Shown in pieces: positions 1-7,074 of a DNA stretch of 10,174 bases. Below the pieces are notes generated by a model that was not told where the DNA came from, ran no database searches, and saw only the letters and a list, made by a program, of their open reading frames with translations. Numbering within the stretch: position 1 is the stretch's first letter; every line of letters begins with the position of its first letter. The position numbers were made by a program, and so were the translations under genes. This stretch comes from Anaerolineaceae bacterium (GTDB lineage Bacteria; Chloroflexota; Anaerolineae; JAAYZQ01): positions 1-10,174 of the forward strand of contig JAAYZQ010000336.1 of the NCBI GenBank assembly GCA_012514775.1. The letters run 5' to 3'.

Positions 1-76
1 CGAGGTCCAGCCCATCCTCCACTACTCGCCGGGGATGGCCATCCTGACCGAGGACGTCAAGCCCCTGGACGGGTGA
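1..76 (+). CDS. 3' end of an unidentified protein (partial)
   Basis: The frame starting at base 2 is open from the window edge and ends at TGA 74-76, giving 24 residues that include HYSPGMAILTEDVKPLDG. Every one of the 24 codons ends in G or C, the codon habit of the surrounding genes, which is the main reason to believe it is a real gene end. It converges on the alpha-toroid gene, and the two coding ends overlap by 20 nt (57-76). I do not recognise the family from so short a tail and assign no function. Confidence 0.5.
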   Translation, partial: EVQPILHYSPGMAILTEDVKPLDG

Positions 77-1166
77 GGATGTCCGGCGAGTAGCGGCTCA
101 ACGCTTCCAGGCAAAAGGCCGTCGTCAGCTCTTCCGAGCCATAGTACGGTGCCGGGCCGAGGAATAGGGGCTGGCGGGGCCACGATCCATCGTGGCGCTG
201 GGTCGCAAGCAGGTGCTCGACGGCCCGGTGCAACGCCTGTGTCTGCTCGTTGAGATTCAGCAGCGTGCAGGCGGCCAGCGCGGTGTTCAAGGCCCCGCCG
301 AAGGAGCCGTCGCCCTGCTGCAAGGGGAGGAGCCTGCCGAGGACCGGCCCGCGCGTGGGCGCCAGGGCCGAGACCCCGTTAAAGCAGGCGCGGGACAGCA
401 CGTAGTAAAAGGCCGGCAGGTCGGGATAGAAGTGATTGCACTCTTTTTCCCGGCCGTCGCGGACGACGCCCAGCAGGTACGCGATCGCACCTCTCGTCTC
501 TTCCCCCTCGCCCAGGTAGAGCAGCACGTTGGCATTGACCGCGCAATCGACGTCGTTGGCCGTGCCCGATAGGAGGACGGCCAGCAGCGTTTCGGCGCCG
601 ACGAGGTGATTGATGGTCCTGGCCAGTTCAGCCGGCGTCGTGGTGCGGGGCGCCAGCCAGGTGTAAAAAGCCCCTGCTTCGTCCCGGTTGGCCAGGACGA
701 TCTCCCTGTTGGCCGGCAGCTCCCTGCCCGCCGCTTTCAGGACGTGGGAGATGCAGCAGATGTCGTCCAGGTCGGGCGGAAGCTGCCTGTGCCGTGGATT
801 CCTGGACGACCAGTAGCGCCACAGGCCGGGGCCCTCCATCTCGGAGGCCAGGAAGTCCAGGCCCCGTGCGGCCATCGACCTGGCACGAGGATCGTCCACA
901 AAGCCCAGGGCATAGAGCACGAGGGACGTGGCAAAGGGCGAGCTGTCGAACCGGCAGCCGCCCTCCATGTTGGGGTCGGGCGAGGCATAGGTCCTGAACT
1001 CGCCGGACGGCAGTTGACTGCCGGCCAGCCAGTCCAGGGCGCTGGCGATGGCCCGCGCGACGGGCGATGCCGACACAGCCGGGATCCTACGCGTCCTGTC
1101 CGGCCCCCGGGCGGCGTGCGCAGCAAGCCCGGCCATGCCCGAGGGCAAGCCGTCTACAGCCGGCAA
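57..1166 (-). CDS. Alpha-toroid terpene cyclase/prenyltransferase-like protein with DxDD motif
   Basis: A 369-aa protein of the squalene-hopene cyclase/protein prenyltransferase (alpha/alpha-toroid) clan. Visible repeats are a helix with QLPSGEF near residue 51, QQGDGSFG at about 283-290 and TQRHDGSW at about 322-329, the last two resembling QW motifs. PPDLDDIC places D132-x-D134-D135, which matches the DxDD general acid of class II terpene cyclases that protonate an alkene or epoxide. The length fits one barrel, whereas squalene-hopene cyclases are about 630 aa with two. I see no FTase-beta-type Asp-x-Cys...His zinc site, so a CaaX farnesyltransferase role is not supported. No signal peptide or membrane segment is evident. 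It is the last gene of the cluster, starting 17 nt after the second peptide gene. The start is uncertain: TTG at 1166 is the first possible start after an in-frame stop, ATG at 1136 (residue 11) is an alternative, and neither has a good ribosome site. The fold is fairly sure; cyclase activity is inferred. Confidence 0.8.
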   Translation of the reverse strand: MPAVDGLPSGMAGLAAHAARGPDRTRRIPAVSASPVARAIASALDWLAGSQLPSGEFRTYASPDPNMEGGCRFDSSPFATSLVLYALGFVDDPRARSMAARGLDFLASEMEGPGLWRYWSSRNPRHRQLPPDLDDICCISHVLKAAGRELPANREIVLANRDEAGAFYTWLAPRTTTPAELARTINHLVGAETLLAVLLSGTANDVDCAVNANVLLYLGEGEETRGAIAYLLGVVRDGREKECNHFYPDLPAFYYVLSRACFNGVSALAPTRGPVLGRLLPLQQGDGSFGGALNTALAACTLLNLNEQTQALHRAVEHLLATQRHDGSWPRQPLFLGPAPYYGSEELTTAFCLEALSRYSPDILTRPGA

Positions 1167-1183
1167 GAGGACGTGCGCTTCCG

Positions 1184-1411
1184 CTAAACCTGCTTGAGCC
1201 GGAGACCTGTCTCAAACGCCTCGACCGTGGCCACGAGGGAGGCCAGGTCTACCTGCTTCAGAGCATCGAGCAGCTCCTCCGTAGCCTCGATGCCGGCATC
1301 CCGGAGCGCCCGGACCGGGTCCTGCAAGAGGGCGTTCACAAACGCCTGGTCGAACAGGGCTACGTTGGATGGCTCCTGGAAATTAAGGGAAAGACACGCA
1401 TTGTTGGCCAT
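1184..1411 (-). CDS. RiPP leader-like small protein, copy 2 (75 aa)
   Basis: A 75-aa acidic helical peptide. Residues 18-75 align without gaps to the neighbouring 74-aa peptide (my count: 33 of 58 identical). Shared positions include ALFD.AF, LLQDP.RAL, GIE.T.ELL.AL, VD and EAFE.G. The pattern of LL.DP..AL..GI..T.E...AL resembles leader regions of the NHLP/Os1348/Franean1_4349 groups of putative RiPP precursors. This is from memory and needs a profile search. It ends soon after the conserved block (EAFETGLRLKQV) with no GG cleavage site and no Cys/Ser/Thr-rich core. Its N-terminus carries a single Cys (residue 6) that copy 1 lacks. The ribosome site GAAAGGA (1420-1426 on the minus strand) lies 8 nt before ATG. 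It sits between copy 1 (201-nt gap) and the DxDD protein (17-nt gap). Its role is unknown; precursor, carrier or scaffold are options. Confidence 0.75.
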   Translation of the reverse strand: MANNACLSLNFQEPSNVALFDQAFVNALLQDPVRALRDAGIEATEELLDALKQVDLASLVATVEAFETGLRLKQV

Positions 1412-1612
1412 GTTGTTGTTCCTTTCTGCGATTGGCTACGCTGCCTAGTATGTTTCTTCCATCGTCTATTTCTTTGGTCGTATTCGCCGCCTCTCTTTGT
1501 TCATGCCGGTACCTCGCTGTGAATGATCCAGCCCTATAACTCGTCGTGGGACGCGAGCTACATTATGTGCGAAAGCAATCGGCTAGAGCCAGTCGCGAGA
1601 ACGACGGCGGCG

Positions 1613-1837
1613 CTACAACTGCTCAACGCTTGGGCCGGGTTCAAATGCCTCGGCGACCGCCATGATGGAATTCATATCCACGTTCTGGAGCGCCGCTAGC
1701 AGCTCTGGGGTGGGCTCGATGCCGATGCCCTCCAGCGCCCGGGCCGGGTCTTGTAGCAGCTCCTGGGCGAACGCCGGATCGAATAGCGCCTTGCCGGCCA
1801 GGTACTCGAAACCAAAGCTCTTTGCTTGATCTTCCAT
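1613..1837 (-). CDS. RiPP leader-like small protein, copy 1 (74 aa)
   Basis: A 74-aa acidic peptide, paralogous to the 75-aa peptide downstream. The conserved part is residues 17-74, with LFDPAFAQELLQDPARAL, GIEPTPELLAAL and a terminal EAFEPGPSVEQL. The N-terminal 16 residues differ between the copies. As in copy 2, the leader-like block fills almost the whole protein, and the tail has no GG site and no residues usually modified in RiPP cores. There are no cysteines. Translation should be strong: AAAAAGGAG at 1845-1853 ends 7 nt before ATG. A near-consensus promoter lies about 30 nt further upstream, so this gene can be made at higher levels than the enzymes, as expected of a substrate or carrier. 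It follows the class I enzyme by 83 nt. Family resemblance to NHLP-clan leaders is from pattern memory; the function is not known. Confidence 0.78.
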   Translation of the reverse strand: MEDQAKSFGFEYLAGKALFDPAFAQELLQDPARALEGIGIEPTPELLAALQNVDMNSIMAVAEAFEPGPSVEQL

Positions 1838-1844
1838 GCGGATA

Positions 1845-1853
1845 CTCCTTTTT
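1845..1853 (-). promoter_or_regulatory. Strong ribosome binding site of peptide copy 1
   Basis: The minus strand reads AAAAAGGAG, then TATCCGC and ATG, a near-ideal Shine-Dalgarno. The alpha-toroid gene in the same cluster has none, which suggests the peptide is translated in excess. Confidence 0.8.
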
Positions 1854-1872
1854 ACGATAGTTTGCGGCGTTT

Positions 1873-1901
1873 ATTATACCATTTCCCGCGCTGCTATGCA
1901 A
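1873..1901 (-). promoter_or_regulatory. Internal promoter for the peptide genes
   Basis: On the minus strand, TTGCAT (-35, 1896-1901), a 17-nt spacer and a perfect TATAAT (-10, 1873-1878) stand in series. TGG precedes the -10, making it an extended -10 (TGnTATAAT). A transcript would start near 1866, about 29 nt before the ATG of peptide copy 1. The region lies wholly in the gap after the class I enzyme's stop codon and is AT-rich against its high-GC surroundings. It would let the two peptides, and perhaps the DxDD protein, be expressed independently of the upstream genes. Confidence 0.65.
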
Positions 1902-1920
1902 ATAACGTCTGAATCGATTC

Positions 1921-2880
1921 TTAGCTGTCCCTATCAGTGTGCGACTGGCCCGCGAGGTGCAGGGCATCGGCCAGGGCCGCCATGGCTCGGAATCCGGCCT
2001 CCACCGTTTCCTGTCGTTCGAGGAGCATGGCCCGGCGCCTTTGCAGATAGGTGGCCAGGGCGGGGCTGCCCAGGGTGGCGGCCAGGGCCTGGAGCTCGGC
2101 CATCCAGCCGTGCAACCGGCCCATCCCCCAGCAAAAGCCCTCCCGCATCACCCAGCCGGCCACCGATTCGCCGGGATTCCGCTGCCGGCCGGCCTCGGAG
2201 AGAAAGTAGGTGCGGGTCTCGTGCTCCATGTCCCGGCGCCAGTCAAAGAGGTCGTTCAGCATCTGGTGCCAGCAGCCAAAGACGTCGACGAACTGCCACC
2301 AGGGGGCCATGAGGTCCGGGCGCCCGCAGCGGTAGCACACGGCGGCCAGGGGAATCTTGACGGCACAGGTCTTGCGAGCCGCCACCCGCACAAAGGCCTC
2401 GTGGCCGATGTGCGTCGAGCTGGCGTCCTCGACGGTGGCGTCGGCCGAGGCAAACCACACGCTCCGAAAGATGGGCCAGAAGGCGTGCCCCGGTTCAAAG
2501 GTGCGGTGATAGGGCGCCTCGAACCCGGTGTGGAAAAGGGCGAGGGCCGGCAAAAGCCCCGGCTCGACGGTGGAGTGGCCGTCCATCACGTTGTCGATGA
2601 GGCGGATAAAGAGGTAGCCGTTGAGGGTGGAGAAGACGAGGTCCTCTTGAAACGAGGGATCCGGCGCGGGCCGGAGGGCGCTTTCCAGCCACCAGGGGAG
2701 GAGCAGCATGGGAAAGGACTCCGGATGCTTGAAACGCTCCGCCGGCTCCACACGTTCCCGCCCGGCGTCGCGCATCCAGGCGGCCACCCGCGGCGCCATA
2801 AACGGGGCTGCCTCTGCCATGCCGGCATGGAGGCGCGCCAGAGCGGCGTCGACGATGCGGCTCAGCTCCGGGTCGTACAT
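1921..2880 (-). CDS. Class I isoprenoid synthase-like enzyme (squalene/phytoene synthase fold)
   Basis: A 319-aa soluble, largely helical protein. IRLIDNVMDG places D96-xxx-D100. QMLNDLFDWRRDME places N209, D210, D213-xxx-D217 and E219, followed by RTYFL, which matches the R.Y(L/F) after the second Asp motif in squalene/phytoene synthases. In this fold the two Asp clusters bind three Mg ions and the diphosphate of a prenyl substrate, to ionise it for condensation or cyclisation. NDLFDWRRD also resembles the NSE metal motif of bacterial terpene synthases with Asp in place of Ser, so the exact branch is open. The length fits single-domain class I enzymes. Its ATG (2878-2880) lies inside the end of the cyclase gene (19-nt overlap), preceded by GAGGGAGG, which suggests translational coupling. 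No prenyl diphosphate synthase is in the window, so the substrate must come from elsewhere. The product is unknown. Confidence 0.75.
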   Translation of the reverse strand: MYDPELSRIVDAALARLHAGMAEAAPFMAPRVAAWMRDAGRERVEPAERFKHPESFPMLLLPWWLESALRPAPDPSFQEDLVFSTLNGYLFIRLIDNVMDGHSTVEPGLLPALALFHTGFEAPYHRTFEPGHAFWPIFRSVWFASADATVEDASSTHIGHEAFVRVAARKTCAVKIPLAAVCYRCGRPDLMAPWWQFVDVFGCWHQMLNDLFDWRRDMEHETRTYFLSEAGRQRNPGESVAGWVMREGFCWGMGRLHGWMAELQALAATLGSPALATYLQRRRAMLLERQETVEAGFRAMAALADALHLAGQSHTDRDS

Positions 2881-5800
2881 CGTGCCTCCCTCGCCCGCGC
2901 CACGTCATAGGCGGCGCCCAGGCGCTCGAATATCTCGCAGGCGCGGGCCAGGTGTTCCTCCCGGCCCGGGTCAGCGTCCGGCAGATGGCGCCCCAGCTCA
3001 TAGTGCGCCAGCCCCTCGTCGTAGGGCATCTCCAGCCGCGCGGCCGCCGCCAGGCTCGCCTGCCAGGCCCCGGCTGCCCGGGCGGGTTTGCCGGCCAGCC
3101 AGTGGTGCAGCCCATCCCACAACAGCGCCCGGGGCCGGCCGATGGGAAAGACCCGCGCAAAGCTGTGCGCCACCTTGCACGCCTTGCGGGCCAGCCTGTC
3201 CAGGCCGGGCTGGGGGTAGCCAGCTTCCCAGAGGGAGAGATAGACCTCGGCGGGATTGGCATAGCCGGACAGCACGCCGTAGCTGCTGGGGATTGAGCTC
3301 GCCGCCAGGTCCATCGTCTGCGCGGCCGCTTCAAACGCAGACCCCAAGGCATTTTGGCGCAAATAGGAGGTGGCCCGCAGGCCATGAACGCCGAGCTTCA
3401 TTGCTTGGTCTACGATCTCGCCGCCCTCGTCCAACGCACCTTGCAACTCGACCAGGCAGGCTGTTGCTTCTTTGAGTCGGCCAAGGCAAAAGAGGCATTT
3501 GGCTTGCCACTGGAGCCCCTGAGCTTGGGATTGGGGATCGTGGCTCACGGCATAGAGGGCTGCGGCCAAACCGGCCCCCGAGGTAAAGTCACCGCAATAG
3601 TAGTGGATAGGTGCTAAATTACTCATGGCGTCTACCCAACGTCGCTGGTCTCCAAGGCGCTGTGAGATGTTGAGAATCTGCTCGAACAACTCGATCGCCT
3701 GTTGCCACTTGCCGACGCCGGCGTAATAGAAACCGGCAGCCATTGCGACATAAGTGTAGGCGGACAGATTGCCGGATTCCCTGGTGGCTTCACGGGCACG
3801 CTCAAGGTAAGAATGGGCGGCAGCGTGCAGGGGAACAAAGCCAAGGAGAGCTCCGATGGTCGCGTAGCCCCGCGCCAACTCCGGCGACGGCCCTGCTACT
3901 TCGGCCACGTTCAAGGAACGAATTGCGGCGTACAGGGTGGGCAGGGTATCGCCAGCAAAGAAGTACATCTCAACGAGCCTCTCATAGGCCCGGGAGGCAG
4001 CCAACTGAGTTGCCCTTCTGTGCGACGACTGGCCCAACGTATGCGCGGGGCGCGCGCGGTACGATACCTGCCACAACATCTGGCCGAGGAGATTCAGCAG
4101 CAAGCCGGCGCGGGCGGCCGGTATGGGCTCACCGATCAACCTCAATCCCTCTTCGAGATGTGACCGTGCCTCGACGTTTTGCAGCAGGTTGGATTGGGCC
4201 GTTCCCAATTGCAGCTCCCAGTGCGCCCGGCGTGCCTTGTCCACCTCCGCACCAGCAGCCGCTGACAGCGTTAGCACCCGTTCTAAAAAGTGTACCGCTT
4301 CTCCGTTGGCAAAATCGTGCAGTGCCCGGTCGCCGGCTTTTTCCAGGTAGTGCATGGCCTTCGAGGTCGCCTCCGGCCCGTCCGGGCCCCCGATGGCCTG
4401 TTCCCAGTGATAGGCCAGCAGCGCATAGTAGGGCGACAGGTCCTCGCCAAAGGTCCTTTCGTGCCACAGGGCCACGGTGCGGTGCAGCTCTCGCCGCTGG
4501 GCAAAGAGCATCAGGTTGTAGGTGACATCCCGTGTAATGGCGTGCTTGAAGATGTAGGCCAGGTCTGGCTCCGGCGCCTGGAGGGGCGTGATGTCCAACT
4601 GGTCCAGGTGGTTGACGTGCGCCAGCAGGTCGGGCCTGTCGGTCTCGATGGGATGCACGTCGCGCAGCGTCCGAAAGGCAAACAGCCGGCCGATGACGCT
4701 GGCCACCTTCAGGGTCATCTGGTGCTGCGGCGGCAACTGGTCGATGCGCGCCATGATGACGTCCTCGATGGTGCCGGGCAGCAAGGAGCCCAGGTCCTCA
4801 ATGGCGACCCGAAAGCGGCAGGCGTCGTCCTCGACGGCGATGAGCTCGGCGTCGCGCAGGGCGTAGGCCAGCTCCTCGGCGAAAAAGGGGTTGCCCTCCG
4901 AACGGTTGTGCACAAAGCGCACCACCTCGTCGGCGATGAGGGACACGCCCAGCCGCCGGCGCAGCAGCTCCAGGACGTCCTCGCCGGAGAGGGGGTTGAG
5001 GCGCACCGTCGCCGTGCGGGAATCGCGCGCCAGTTTCAGATATTCCCCCGGCGTCGATTCGCCCATGGGCCGCATGACGACGAGCACCAGGGCTTGCGGC
5101 ACTTCAAGGCTGACGCGGCGGGCCAGAGCCCACGACGACGAATCGAGCCAGTGGGCGTCCTCCAGCACGACGAGCATCCCGGCTTGCCCGGCAGGGCCAT
5201 CCCCCTGCCGGGGCGCGAGGGTCGCCAGGAGCCGGACCAGCAGGTCGAGGGTGTTGCCGGCGCGCACCTCGCCGCTCATCGCGGCCGTGAGGTCGTTGTC
5301 GGGCAGGTTGAGGGAGAGCACCGCGTTGAGCAGGGGCGCCACGCGCTCGAGCTCCGGCTCGGGCTCGAGGCGGGCCAGGACCTGGTCTCGCTCGACGCCC
5401 CGGGCCGGCACGGAATGGTCCAGGCCAAAGAGGCCGGCGAACACCGGGCGCCAGGCGAAATAGGGCGTCGCCTGTTCGACGGCATCCCCGGCCCCCACGT
5501 AGGCGGGGATGCCCAGCCGCCCCGCCAGGTGCAAGAGATCGAGGGCCAGGCACGACTTGCCGATGCCCGGCTCCCCCTCGAGGATCACGACCCGGACGTC
5601 CCCGCCGTCGGTGCCCATACATCTCAGGCGCTCGGCCAGCATCGCCCTCTCCGCCCGCCGGCCCACCAGCACCAACTCTGCCGGCTCGGCCGACTGCTGG
5701 CGCTCTCCGCGGGCACGGTACACGGGCTGGGGCGCATCCCGGCCCTTGAGAATGAGGGGCGGCATGGGATGAAAGGCCAGCTCGGGCTGGGCCGTCTGGT

Positions 5801-6992
5801 AGGTCGCGGCGTCGCACAGCACCGTGTCGCGGGCAGCGCTCGTCGCCAGCCGGGCGGCCAGGTTGGCCGTGTCGCCGATGACGGCAAGCTCGCGCCGCCG
5901 CTCACTGCCGCGGTGTCCGCAAAAGGCCCGGCCGGTGGCAATGCCCACGGCGGCGCTCAGGCCCAGCTCTCGAAGCCGGGCCAGCAGCGCCAGGCCCGCC
6001 CGCACGGCGCGCGAGCAGTCGTCTTCGTGGGCATGGCCCGGCAGCCCCCAGCCTGCCACCACCATGGTGCCCTTGTCGTCCACCACGAGCTGGTTCAGGC
6101 CGCCGTCGCAGCTGTCGACGACCTCCTGGATGGCGCACGTGGCCGCCTGCACCCGTGCCAGGACGCCGGCAGCGGTATAGTCCAGGTTGCTGACGTGGGC
6201 AAAGAGCATGGTCACCCGCCGCAGGCTGGCGATCCAGTCGATCTGGCCGGCCTCGATGCCCTCTATTACCGCCCGCGGAATGTAGCAGCGGAGGGCCGCC
6301 ACGGCCTGCGGGGAAAAGCGCACCGGCTCCAGGGCCCGGGGCGGCACAGGCTCGCGGACATCCAGGAGGCAATGGCAGCCTTCGGCGCGCGGTTGGGCGA
6401 ACGAGCGCCCGGCCACCTGCGTCCAGGCCGCCGGCGACAGGACCACCTCTCCGCGCCTGGCCTGCTTGGCGGCAGCGGCCATCTGGTCCAGCGGATCGCC
6501 GCCCACGACCAGGCTCCAGCGGTCGCGCACACCGCCGACAGTGCCGGCCCACACCTCCCCCGCGCCGATGCCCGCCCGCAGCCAAAGCACCTCGTCGCCG
6601 GCCACGGCATAGCCGTTGAGGGCGGCCATCAGCTCCAGGCCGCATTGGGCCGCCCGCTGCGTGAGCAGCGGCAGGTCCTCCGAGTCCGGGCCGGGCCAGG
6701 CGACGATGGTGGCGTCGCCGGCAAAGGCAACGACCTCCCCACCGTGGGCGGTAAAGACGTCGAGGAGCTTCTCGAAATAGTCGTTGAGCACCGCCGACAA
6801 TCGCTCCGCGCCGGCCGGCCCGCGCTCCGCCAGGCGGCGGGCCAGGGACGTAAAACCGGATACGTCGGCAAAGAGGATGGCCGCGGGAAAGCGTTCTTCC
6901 GTGGGCGCGGCGGGCGCCGCGGGATCGACGGCGTGGCGCCGGGCGACGAGCGGCGGGACGTAAGGGACCAAAGCCTCGACGAGTGCAACCAT
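2862..6992 (-). CDS. Soluble adenylyl cyclase-like regulator: two cyclase domains, P-loop ATPase, TPR region
   Basis: A 1376-aa cytoplasmic protein with the domain order of mammalian sAC (ADCY10). The first class III cyclase domain (about 35-190) has metal aspartates D43 (FADVSGFT) and D93 (AFAGDATIV). The second (about 258-400) lacks those aspartates but has K307 (DDKG), N377 and R381 (TANLAAR), matching sAC's adenine-binding Lys and transition-state Asn/Arg. The pair could therefore form one heterodimeric site making cAMP from ATP. A P-loop module follows, with Walker A GEPGIGKS (473-480), Walker B MLVVLEDAHWLD (606-617) and SEGNPFFAEEL (698-708), as in AAA_16/LuxR-type ATPases. Helical TPR-like repeats run from about 880 to the C-terminus. 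sAC's bicarbonate-site Lys95 and Arg176 align here with A89 and M171. GAGGTGG precedes the ATG. As first gene of the cluster, overlapping the next, it probably senses a signal and controls the pathway; this is inference. Confidence 0.88.
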   Translation of the reverse strand: MVALVEALVPYVPPLVARRHAVDPAAPAAPTEERFPAAILFADVSGFTSLARRLAERGPAGAERLSAVLNDYFEKLLDVFTAHGGEVVAFAGDATIVAWPGPDSEDLPLLTQRAAQCGLELMAALNGYAVAGDEVLWLRAGIGAGEVWAGTVGGVRDRWSLVVGGDPLDQMAAAAKQARRGEVVLSPAAWTQVAGRSFAQPRAEGCHCLLDVREPVPPRALEPVRFSPQAVAALRCYIPRAVIEGIEAGQIDWIASLRRVTMLFAHVSNLDYTAAGVLARVQAATCAIQEVVDSCDGGLNQLVVDDKGTMVVAGWGLPGHAHEDDCSRAVRAGLALLARLRELGLSAAVGIATGRAFCGHRGSERRRELAVIGDTANLAARLATSAARDTVLCDAATYQTAQPELAFHPMPPLILKGRDAPQPVYRARGERQQSAEPAELVLVGRRAERAMLAERLRCMGTDGGDVRVVILEGEPGIGKSCLALDLLHLAGRLGIPAYVGAGDAVEQATPYFAWRPVFAGLFGLDHSVPARGVERDQVLARLEPEPELERVAPLLNAVLSLNLPDNDLTAAMSGEVRAGNTLDLLVRLLATLAPRQGDGPAGQAGMLVVLEDAHWLDSSSWALARRVSLEVPQALVLVVMRPMGESTPGEYLKLARDSRTATVRLNPLSGEDVLELLRRRLGVSLIADEVVRFVHNRSEGNPFFAEELAYALRDAELIAVEDDACRFRVAIEDLGSLLPGTIEDVIMARIDQLPPQHQMTLKVASVIGRLFAFRTLRDVHPIETDRPDLLAHVNHLDQLDITPLQAPEPDLAYIFKHAITRDVTYNLMLFAQRRELHRTVALWHERTFGEDLSPYYALLAYHWEQAIGGPDGPEATSKAMHYLEKAGDRALHDFANGEAVHFLERVLTLSAAAGAEVDKARRAHWELQLGTAQSNLLQNVEARSHLEEGLRLIGEPIPAARAGLLLNLLGQMLWQVSYRARPAHTLGQSSHRRATQLAASRAYERLVEMYFFAGDTLPTLYAAIRSLNVAEVAGPSPELARGYATIGALLGFVPLHAAAHSYLERAREATRESGNLSAYTYVAMAAGFYYAGVGKWQQAIELFEQILNISQRLGDQRRWVDAMSNLAPIHYYCGDFTSGAGLAAALYAVSHDPQSQAQGLQWQAKCLFCLGRLKEATACLVELQGALDEGGEIVDQAMKLGVHGLRATSYLRQNALGSAFEAAAQTMDLAASSIPSSYGVLSGYANPAEVYLSLWEAGYPQPGLDRLARKACKVAHSFARVFPIGRPRALLWDGLHHWLAGKPARAAGAWQASLAAAARLEMPYDEGLAHYELGRHLPDADPGREEHLARACEIFERLGAAYDVARAREARCTTRS

Positions 6993-7045
6993 GACACCAC
7001 CTCTTCGGGCACTACCTGGCCATAGGATAACAGAGGTCTTTTGTC

Positions 7046-7074
7046 ATTCTACCACGACTTCTGATCCGTGGCAA
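7046..7074 (-). promoter_or_regulatory. Promoter of the cyclase/terpenoid/peptide cluster
   Basis: On the minus strand, TTGCCA (7069-7074), 17 nt, then TAGAAT (7046-7051) match 5/6 and 5/6 of the sigma70 consensus. Transcription would start near 7040, giving a leader of about 48 nt that ends in GAGGTGG before the ATG at 6992. The spacing and the absence of another candidate before the gene support it. Confidence 0.6.

Noticed and set aside
57..1166. Protein farnesyl/geranylgeranyltransferase beta subunit as the identity of the alpha-toroid protein
   Set aside because: The fold clan is shared, but I cannot find the Asp-x-Cys...His zinc ligands; the equivalent C-terminal region reads YYGSEELTTAF. 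The DxDD motif points to the class II cyclase side.
1466..1504. A 12-codon minus-strand mini-ORF (MNKERRRIRPKK) with GAGG upstream, in the gap before peptide copy 2
   Set aside because: It is too short to separate from chance, and the purine-rich stretch produces Lys/Arg codons anyway. Conservation would be needed.
1581..1612. Rho-independent terminator after peptide copy 1
   Set aside because: Only a 4-bp GGCT/AGCC stem is present and no T tract follows on the minus strand.
4290..7025. A 911-codon open frame on the + strand opposite the cyclase gene
   Set aside because: It mirrors the minus-strand gene in a GC-rich, GC3-biased region, its translation is low-complexity and shows no family motif, while the minus frame has clear cyclase, Walker and TPR features.
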